Source: an uncultured Paracoccaceae bacterium
Lineage (GTDB): Bacteria; Pseudomonadota; Alphaproteobacteria; Rhodobacterales; Rhodobacteraceae
Reading direction: 5' to 3'
Assembly: GCA_947503175.1 (NCBI GenBank)
Contig: CANNCO010000003.1
Location: forward strand, 627,501 to 691,500
DNA: 64,000 bases
Shown here: one piece after another, positions 58,368 through 64,000 of the stretch
Position numbering within the stretch: the stretch's first letter is position 1
Layout of the letters: the number at the start of each line of letters is the position of its first letter
Translations under genes and position numbers: made by a program
Notes under the pieces: model-generated
The model's database searches: none
What the model saw: the letters and a program-made list of their open reading frames with translations, nothing else
Told to the model about the DNA's origin: nothing

Positions 58368-58469
58368 TGCATTCCTGCTTTGACAGTCATGTATCCTGCG
58401 ACGGTTTTTGCGCTCGAGCCGAGGGCGAGAGGCAGCGAAAACAGTCTCTGATTCAAGCAGAATGCACTA
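58365..58469. repeat. 105-bp palindromic element, MITE-like, with terminal inverted repeats
   Basis: The ends are TAGTGCATTCCTGCTT (58365-58380) and AAGCAGAATGCACTA (58455-58469), inverted repeats differing by one extra base, and TA flanks the outside on both ends. The inside adds weaker pairing (GTTTTTGCGCT with AGCGAAAAC). The TAG at the left end is the tdh stop and, read on the other strand, the TAG at the right end is the stop of the alkane hydroxylase gene. It resembles an IS630/mariner-type MITE or a REP unit and may also act as a two-way terminator. Confidence 0.65.
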
Positions 58470-59612
58470 GCGGGGCATCGGATTGGCGGCCGTATCGTAA
58501 GGCCGCCAGTCACTGATCTCCGGATAGTGCCGCTCCCGCCAATCCGTCACCCGTGGGTTCATCACGTAACGCCACACGGGCGGCACCATCGCCAGCGTGG
58601 TCATCACCGGATACCCCCGCGGCAGTTGCGGGATCTCGTCCACGTTACCGGCTTGCAGTAACGGAAACGGTCGCGAGGGCGAGGTGTGATGATCCGAATG
58701 CCGTTGCAGATTTATCAGAAGCCAGTTCGACGCCTTCTGCGTCGCGTTCCAGCTATGGCGCGGCTGCGCATGCTCATACCGGCCCTCGCCCAGATGCTTC
58801 CGGGTCAGCCCGTAATGTTCGACGTAGTTCACAAGCTCCAGCTGCCAGATCGCGATGAAACCCTGAAACAGGATCAAAGCGACCCCCAGCCACCCGGCCA
58901 GCAGATAAGCGATCACCAGAAACACCGCCTGCGCCCCATGATACATCCAGAACGGGTTCAGAAAACTCCAGGGTGACAGCCCCTTCCGCCCCAGCATCGC
59001 CGCCTCCGCCCGCCAGGCAGAACGATAACACCCGGGCAGAACACGCACGAAAAAGCGAAAGAAACCCTCGCCGAACCGCGCCGTTACAGGATCGCGCGGC
59101 GTGCCCACATAACGGTGATGCACCAGAAGATGCTCGCTCCGGAAATGGCCATAAAACACCATCGCCAAAAGCAGGTCCGCCAGCCGCCGTTCCCCCCGCC
59201 CGGGCCGGTGCATCAACTCATGCGCATAGACGATCCCGATCGTTCCCGACACGACACCCATCCCGAAGAACAGGCCAAACTTCTCCAGGGTCGAAAGGTG
59301 GTCCGCAACCGGCATATAGGCCAATAGCGTCAGCAACAGCACAAGCTGGACGAAGGGCCAGACCAATGTCACCAGCCGATACCAGAACAGCCCGCTTTCA
59401 GGCGTATTAGGGTCTAAATCCGTCAGATCCTTCCCCAGGATCGCATCCAGAAGCGTGAACAACACCCAGGTAAAGGCGGGGATCAGCAGGATCGCCAACC
59501 CACCCGAAACCGCCGCGAACCAGACCACGGGGATCAGCAGAAAGGGCGACCAGAAGGGAAGCGCATGGCGCAATCCGATCCGGGTGGAAGGCAATGTATC
59601 CTGTGCAGTCAT
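58467..59612 (-). CDS. AlkB-type alkane 1-monooxygenase
   Basis: A 381-residue integral membrane di-iron hydroxylase. All histidine boxes are present: YAHELMHRPG, HLLVHHRYVG (usual box EHxxGHH, here VHH), LQRHSDHHTSPSRPF, and the AlkB-specific NYVEHYGLTRKH. About six helices are visible. It is expected to oxidise medium-chain n-alkanes at the terminal carbon, using rubredoxin and a reductase not seen nearby. A fatty-acid or terpene substrate is possible. It ends inside the palindromic element. Confidence 0.9.
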   Translation of the reverse strand: MTAQDTLPSTRIGLRHALPFWSPFLLIPVVWFAAVSGGLAILLIPAFTWVLFTLLDAILGKDLTDLDPNTPESGLFWYRLVTLVWPFVQLVLLLTLLAYMPVADHLSTLEKFGLFFGMGVVSGTIGIVYAHELMHRPGRGERRLADLLLAMVFYGHFRSEHLLVHHRYVGTPRDPVTARFGEGFFRFFVRVLPGCYRSAWRAEAAMLGRKGLSPWSFLNPFWMYHGAQAVFLVIAYLLAGWLGVALILFQGFIAIWQLELVNYVEHYGLTRKHLGEGRYEHAQPRHSWNATQKASNWLLINLQRHSDHHTSPSRPFPLLQAGNVDEIPQLPRGYPVMTTLAMVPPVWRYVMNPRVTDWRERHYPEISDWRPYDTAANPMPR

Positions 59613-59643
59613 GGCGGCAATCTACCGCGACCTGGCCGTCGGC

Positions 59644-60702
59644 TCAATTGACCCGGGGCGATTGCGACGCAAGGTCAAATACCTTTCGCATGACCGTGGG
59701 CAGGTCTCCGGGCCGAAACTCCGAATGCGGAACGAAAGCACCGGTTTCAGGGTTCGACGCGTCGGGAAGCCGCGCGACCATCACCTTCAGGCGCAGATGG
59801 AAATGCGTAAACGTATGGCGGACTTCCGCGTCAAGATCGGCCCAATCGGCGGATACCGGCGGTGCGGGCAGGGGGGCATCCGACCAGTCCGACCCCGGCC
59901 AGCCCAGCATTCCACCCAGCAGTCCCTTCTCGGGCCGCCGTTCCAACAGCCAAGCCCCATCGTTGCGCCGCCCGACATAGGCATAGCCCAGCCGCACCGG
60001 TTTCGCCGCCTTGGGGGTTTTGCGCGGCAGGTCCGCCGCCCGCCCGGATTTCCGCGCCGCGCAGGCCTCCATCACCGGGCAAATCCCGCAGGCCGGGCTG
60101 CGCGGCGTACAGATCGTCGCGCCGAGATCCATTACCGCCTGCGCATAATCCCCGGGGCGCCGATCCGGCGTCAGACGCGCCGCCAGCACCGTCAGTTCCG
60201 GCTTCGCCGCAGGAAGGGGCGTATCCACGTCATGTAAACGCGCCATGACCCGCTCGACATTCCCGTCGACCACCGTTTCGGGCCGATCGAACGCGATCGA
60301 GGATATCGCAGCAGCGGTATAGGGTCCGATCCCCGGTAACTCCAAAAGCCCCTCCCGCGTATCGGGAAAAACGCCGCCCAGATCATGCGCCACCACCCGC
60401 GCGCATTTCAGAAGGTTCCGCGCCCGGGCGTAATATCCAAGCCCCGCCCATTCCCCCATCACATCCGCATCGTCCGCCGCTGCCAGATCGCCAACGCTCG
60501 GCCACCGCGCCGTAAACCGGTGAAAATAGTCGCGGACCGCCGCAACGGTCGTCTGTTGCAGCATCACTTCCGACAACCACACCGCATAAGGGTCGGGGCG
60601 CGCACCGCCCCTCCGGTCCGCAGGGCCCACCCGCCACGGCATCTCGCGCGCATGGATATCGTACCAGTCCAGCACGGCTTGGGTGATTTCCGTTTCACGC
60701 AA
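59644..60702 (-). CDS. mutY: A/G-specific adenine glycosylase MutY
   Basis: A 352-residue glycosylase that removes adenine paired with 8-oxoguanine. It has the catalytic Glu in SEVMLQQTTVAAVRDYF, the HhH-GPD helix-hairpin ELPGIGPYTAAAISSIAFD, the Asp in VDGNVERVMARL, and the four iron-sulfur cysteines in CTPRSPACGICPVMEAC. The C-terminal NUDIX-like domain follows. It lies 31 bases after the alkane gene start and is divergent from the DciA-like gene with an 82-base gap. Confidence 0.96.
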   Translation of the reverse strand: MRETEITQAVLDWYDIHAREMPWRVGPADRRGGARPDPYAVWLSEVMLQQTTVAAVRDYFHRFTARWPSVGDLAAADDADVMGEWAGLGYYARARNLLKCARVVAHDLGGVFPDTREGLLELPGIGPYTAAAISSIAFDRPETVVDGNVERVMARLHDVDTPLPAAKPELTVLAARLTPDRRPGDYAQAVMDLGATICTPRSPACGICPVMEACAARKSGRAADLPRKTPKAAKPVRLGYAYVGRRNDGAWLLERRPEKGLLGGMLGWPGSDWSDAPLPAPPVSADWADLDAEVRHTFTHFHLRLKVMVARLPDASNPETGAFVPHSEFRPGDLPTVMRKVFDLASQSPRVN

Positions 60703-60784
60703 TCTTTATGCTCCCCGTTTGCGTTTGCTCTGGTACGTTGCCCCCCAGGCTTTAAGATAGCCGCGCAACAGGACTTGGGTAGCA

Positions 60785-61306
60785 ATGGCCGTAAGCGACC
60801 AGACCAAAACGCGCAACCGCCGCTACGGCTTTCGCCGTGCGTCGCAGCTTGTCGCGCGCCCGGTGCGCGAGGTCGGCGAATCGCGTGGCTTTGCCGTCAG
60901 CCGTCTTCTCACCCACTGGGCCGAGATCACAGGCGAAGACATCGCATCCCACACCCGGCCGGTCGAGGTCAGCTATGGCCGTGGCGGTCTTGGCGCGACA
61001 CTGACGATCCTGACCACCGGTGCCCATGCGCCGATGGTCGAAATGCAAAAGGAAAAACTGCGCGAACGGGTCAACGCCTGCTACGGCTATTCGGCGATCA
61101 GCCGCATCCGCATCACGCAAACGGCGGCCACGGGCTTCGCCGAAGGACAGGCAGTGTTCGCTCCGGCCCCCGCCGCGCCCGAACCCAAAGGCCCTTCGCC
61201 CGAGGCACGGGCCGCCGCCGCTAAAACCGCCGCCCCCGTCTCCGATCCCTCTCTGCGCTCGGCGCTGGAGAGGCTGGGCGCAAACGTCATCTCCCGAAAA
61301 TCTTAG
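60785..61306 (+). CDS. DciA-like (DUF721) protein, predicted replicative helicase loader
   Basis: A 173-residue protein with the DUF721 KH-like core: ESRGFAVSRLLTHWAEITGE and LTILTTGAHAPMVEMQKEK, followed by RVNACYGYSAISRIRITQT. DciA proteins load DnaB in bacteria that lack DnaC. The C-terminal third is Ala/Pro-rich. Its stop shares one base with an alternative GTG start of the next gene, and the two probably form an operon. Confidence 0.82.
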   Translation: MAVSDQTKTRNRRYGFRRASQLVARPVREVGESRGFAVSRLLTHWAEITGEDIASHTRPVEVSYGRGGLGATLTILTTGAHAPMVEMQKEKLRERVNACYGYSAISRIRITQTAATGFAEGQAVFAPAPAAPEPKGPSPEARAAAAKTAAPVSDPSLRSALERLGANVISRKS

Positions 61307-61320
61307 TGAAGCAGGTCCCC

Positions 61321-61983
61321 ATGAACCGTATTCTTTCCATCGCCACGCTCGTGGCCATCGCCGTTGCAGGCTATTTTTACCTGACGGGCACCCCGTCACA
61401 GGCCCCCGGCGTGTCGCTTGGCGCGGCAGAAGCGCAGGATGCCGATGTCGACACGTCGATGGTGGCCGAGATGACCCTTGGCAACCCGGACGCCGACGTG
61501 ACCGTCATCGAATATGCCTCGTTCACCTGCCCCCATTGCGCCAACTTCCATGCGGGCGGATTCAATGACCTGAAGTCCGACTTTATCGACACCGGTCTGA
61601 TCAACTATGTCTATCGCGAAGTTTACTTCGACCGGTTCGGCCTCTGGGCCGGGATGCTGGCGCGCTGCGGCGGTGAAGAGCGTTATTTCGGCCTCGTCAG
61701 CCTTATCTACGAGAACCAGCGTGACTGGACGGCCTCGGGTGATCCGGCGGTTGTGGCCGACAACCTGCGCCGCCTTGGCCGGACAGCAGGGCTTGAGGAC
61801 GAAACGGTCAATGCCTGCCTGCAGGACAATGACATGGCCAATGCCATGGTCGCCGTCTATCAGGAAAACGCGACCGCCGACGGCGTGAGCTCGACCCCAT
61901 CCTTCCTTGTGAACGGGCAGCTCCTTTCCGGGAACAACTACAACGCCCTGAAGGCCGCGATTGACGAGGCGCTTGGAAGCTGA
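61321..61983 (+). CDS. DsbA-family thiol-disulfide protein
   Basis: A 220-residue periplasmic thioredoxin-fold protein. A signal segment (RILSIATLVAIAVAGYFYLT) is followed by the CPHC site in VIEYASFTCPHCANFHAGGF and the cis-Pro in GVSSTPSFLVNGQLL. It should form or isomerise disulfides in exported proteins. I chose ATG 61321 with AGCAGG upstream; a GTG at 61306 that touches the dciA-like stop is an alternative. The stop overlaps the next start by one base (TGATG). Confidence 0.92.
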   Translation: MNRILSIATLVAIAVAGYFYLTGTPSQAPGVSLGAAEAQDADVDTSMVAEMTLGNPDADVTVIEYASFTCPHCANFHAGGFNDLKSDFIDTGLINYVYREVYFDRFGLWAGMLARCGGEERYFGLVSLIYENQRDWTASGDPAVVADNLRRLGRTAGLEDETVNACLQDNDMANAMVAVYQENATADGVSSTPSFLVNGQLLSGNNYNALKAAIDEALGS

Positions 61984-63125
61984 TGACCGCCCCGCTTTCG
62001 GGTCTCAAAGTCGTTGAACTCGCACGTATCCTGGCCGGCCCATGGGCCGGTCAAACGCTTGCCGACCTTGGTGCAGAGGTCATCAAGATCGAAAGCCCAG
62101 CGGGCGACGACACGCGCCGTTGGGGCCCGCCCTTCGTCGACCGCGAGGGTGACAGATCGGCAGCCTATTTCCACAGCTGCAATCGCGGAAAGCAATCCAT
62201 CGCCCTCGACCTGACCAATGCGGGCGACCTCGCCCTCGCAAATGACCTGATCGCCGAGGCTGACGTCCTGATCGAGAACTTCAAGCTGGGCGGCCTCGCG
62301 AAATACGGGCTCGACTTCGAAACCGTCCGAACGGCCAATCCGCGCCTGATCTACTGCTCGATCACCGGTTTCGGCCAGACCGGGCCTTACGCGCACCGGG
62401 CAGGCTATGACTACATCATTCAGGGCATGTCCGGGCTGATGTCGTTCACCGGCGATCCCTCGGGCCAGCCGCAAAAGGTGGGTGTCGCCGTCACCGATAT
62501 CTTCACCGGCGTCTATGCCACCACCGCGATCCTCGCCGCCCTGCGCCAGCGCGACAGCACCGGGACGGGCCAGCACATCGACATGTCGCTCCTCGATGTA
62601 GCCACTGCGATCACTGCCAATCAGGCGATGAACTACCTCACCACCGGCACGGCACCCGAACGTATCGGCAACGCACACCAGAACCTGACACCCTATCAGG
62701 TGTTCGATTGCGCCGATGGCTGGATCATCATCGCCACGGGAAACGACGCCCAATATCAGCGATTATGCGGTCTTCTGGGGCTGGAGGACATGGCCACCGA
62801 TCCCGACTACCTGACCAATGCCGACCGCATCGCCCACCGGGCCGAGATGACCCGGCGTCTGACCGAGGCCACGATGACATTCACGAAGTCCGACCTGCTT
62901 GCAGCCTGCGAGACCGAAGGCGTGCCAGCCGGTCCGATCAACGATCTAAGGGAGGTTTTCGACGACCCGCAGGTGATCCACCGCGCCATGGTGCGACAGG
63001 TCGACGGCGTGCCAACACTGCGCACGCCCATCACGTATTCCGACGCGGAACTGTCAATCGACCGCGCCTCGCCCAAGCTCGATCAGGATGGCGACACGAT
63101 CAGGGCGCGTCTTCGGAAAGACTAA
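61983..63125 (+). CDS. CaiB/BaiF-type CoA transferase
   Basis: A 380-residue family III CoA transferase. [20 protein letters not shown] opens it, [20 protein letters not shown] follows, and the Asp nucleophile is in [20 protein letters not shown]. It moves CoA between carboxylic acids; the substrate is unknown (formyl-CoA, carnitine-CoA, and others are related). It starts in a one-base overlap with the DsbA gene, and its last 26 bases overlap the end of lpxK on the opposite strand. Confidence 0.9.
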   Translation: MTAPLSGLKVVELARILAGPWAGQTLADLGAEVIKIESPAGDDTRRWGPPFVDREGDRSAAYFHSCNRGKQSIALDLTNAGDLALANDLIAEADVLIENFKLGGLAKYGLDFETVRTANPRLIYCSITGFGQTGPYAHRAGYDYIIQGMSGLMSFTGDPSGQPQKVGVAVTDIFTGVYATTAILAALRQRDSTGTGQHIDMSLLDVATAITANQAMNYLTTGTAPERIGNAHQNLTPYQVFDCADGWIIIATGNDAQYQRLCGLLGLEDMATDPDYLTNADRIAHRAEMTRRLTEATMTFTKSDLLAACETEGVPAGPINDLREVFDDPQVIHRAMVRQVDGVPTLRTPITYSDAELSIDRASPKLDQDGDTIRARLRKD

Positions 63126-64000
63126 GCCGGTCCAGCAGGCGCGCCATCGCCTCCGGGTCGTCGAACTCCAGCCGCACCGGCACCGTCATCACCTTCTGCC
63201 GAAACGCCTCCGGCAACCGCACCGCATCCTTCTCGGTCGTCACCAGTTGCGCCCCACGCGCCAGCGCCTCGGTCTCCAGCCGCCGCATCAGCGCGGGCGT
63301 CAGCGGCTGATGGTCGCCAAGCGGCACCGACCGGATCAGATCAACCCCCATCTCCCGCAGCGTGGCAAAGAACTTCTCCGGCCGCCCGATCCCCGCAAAC
63401 GCCAACGCGCGCAGCCCCTGAAACGGCATCCCCGTAGGCAACGGGTCCAGACGGGCGGTCAGCAGCGGCAGGCCATCTGGCATCGGCCACACTTTCTTAA
63501 ACGCAACCTTCGCATCCGCACCTCCGATGACGATCACACCATCCGCCCGCGCCAACCCTGCCGCCACCGGTTCGCGCAAGGGACCGGCGGGGATCACGCG
63601 GCCATTCCCGAAGCCTGCAACCGCATCGACCACGACAAGCGACAGGTCCTTGGCCACCGCCGGGTTCTGAAACCCGTCATCCATGATAACGACCTGCGCA
63701 CCATCCGCCTCTGCCGCGCGCACACCGGCGGCCCGGTCGCGGGCCACCCAGACATCGGCAAAAGCCGCCATCAGGAACGGCTCGTCTCCCACATCCTCGG
63801 CGGTGTGGGTAGCCGGGTCGACCTTCAGCGGGCCTGTGAGCTTTGCCTTGTAGCCGCGCGATACAATAGCCACCCGAGACCCCCGCGCCTGCAGCATGCC
63901 GACGAGCGCCACGACCGTGGGGGTCTTGCCGGCCCCGCCCGCATTGATGTTGCCCACGCAGATCACCGGTATACCGGCCCGCACCTCCGGCGGTCGCGCG
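63100..64000 (-). CDS. lpxK: Tetraacyldisaccharide 4'-kinase LpxK, N-terminus cut by window edge
   Basis: The frame is open to the right edge ([15 protein letters not shown] upstream of the track start), so the GTG start at 63984 is internal and the true start lies outside. The Walker A is [20 protein letters not shown], and [20 protein letters not shown] and [17 protein letters not shown] are family signatures. It phosphorylates the lipid A precursor at the inner membrane. The visible part is about 300 of roughly 330 residues. It converges on the CoA transferase with a 26-base overlap. Confidence 0.95.
   Translation of the reverse strand, partial: ARPPEVRAGIPVICVGNINAGGAGKTPTVVALVGMLQARGSRVAIVSRGYKAKLTGPLKVDPATHTAEDVGDEPFLMAAFADVWVARDRAAGVRAAEADGAQVVIMDDGFQNPAVAKDLSLVVVDAVAGFGNGRVIPAGPLREPVAAGLARADGVIVIGGADAKVAFKKVWPMPDGLPLLTARLDPLPTGMPFQGLRALAFAGIGRPEKFFATLREMGVDLIRSVPLGDHQPLTPALMRRLETEALARGAQLVTTEKDAVRLPEAFRQKVMTVPVRLEFDDPEAMARLLDRLSLSEDAP

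Overview
The window is a GC-rich chromosomal segment of an alphaproteobacterium, almost certainly a marine Rhodobacterales (Roseobacter-group) member. The basis is the gene order rpsT-(rhodanese)-dnaA-dnaN-recF-gyrB, ubiE-ubiB next to mutM, the Rhodobacterales style of FliK, FlgJ and flagellin, and the general look of the proteins. No rRNA, tRNA, CRISPR array or intact insertion sequence was recognised.

Region by region. 1-4020: the edge of an exopolysaccharide or exosortase-type locus (TPR protein cut by the window edge, polysaccharide export lipoprotein-like protein, outer-membrane beta-barrel) followed by a rhomboid protease. 4077-9986: flagellar genes motB, flgE, flgN-like, flgJ, fliK and flgD. 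Between flgE and flgN lies the first 44 codons of a flagellin gene on the minus strand, running into the 3' end of flgE, which looks like a rearrangement joint. 9989-14947: ubiB-ubiE, mutM, an enoyl-CoA hydratase and a homocysteine S-methyltransferase-like gene. 15055-24233: rpsT and the replication block dnaA-dnaN-recF-gyrB, interrupted by a RhtB/LysE exporter and by a TetR regulator facing a quinone reductase-like flavoprotein across three copies of one operator. 24388-28291: aroQ, trhO and the NAD salvage genes pncA and pncB. 28293-29084: an AT-rich orphan with a HEPN-like motif. 29118-35361: a polyamine-type ABC transporter divergent from a GntR regulator and a class III aminotransferase, probably one uptake and catabolism unit. 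35383-36591: a DEAD-box RNA helicase.

37146-44525 is a seven-gene V/A-type ATPase operon in the unusual order B-D-I-K-E-X-A, where X is a 229-residue protein in the slot held by DUF2764 in bacterial V-ATPase operons. A degenerate ornithine carbamoyltransferase scrap sits just upstream. 44720-49598: arfB, a small transcript candidate, a queuosine-precursor transporter, an esterase-like phytase-family protein, mepA, a UMF1-type MFS protein and a YggT protein. 49678-54734: recQ (with a probable frameshift in a C6 tract), yaaA and a hybrid histidine kinase. 54813-58367: thiolase, and kbl-tdh for threonine degradation. 58365-58469 is a 105-bp palindromic element resembling a MITE; its ends supply the stop codons of both flanking genes. 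58467-64000: an AlkB-type alkane hydroxylase, mutY, a DciA-like protein, a DsbA-like thioredoxin, a CaiB-type CoA transferase and lpxK cut by the right edge.

All functions are from reading the protein sequences; no search was run. Start codons were moved from the ORF track where a ribosome binding site, operon overlap or family start argued for it.
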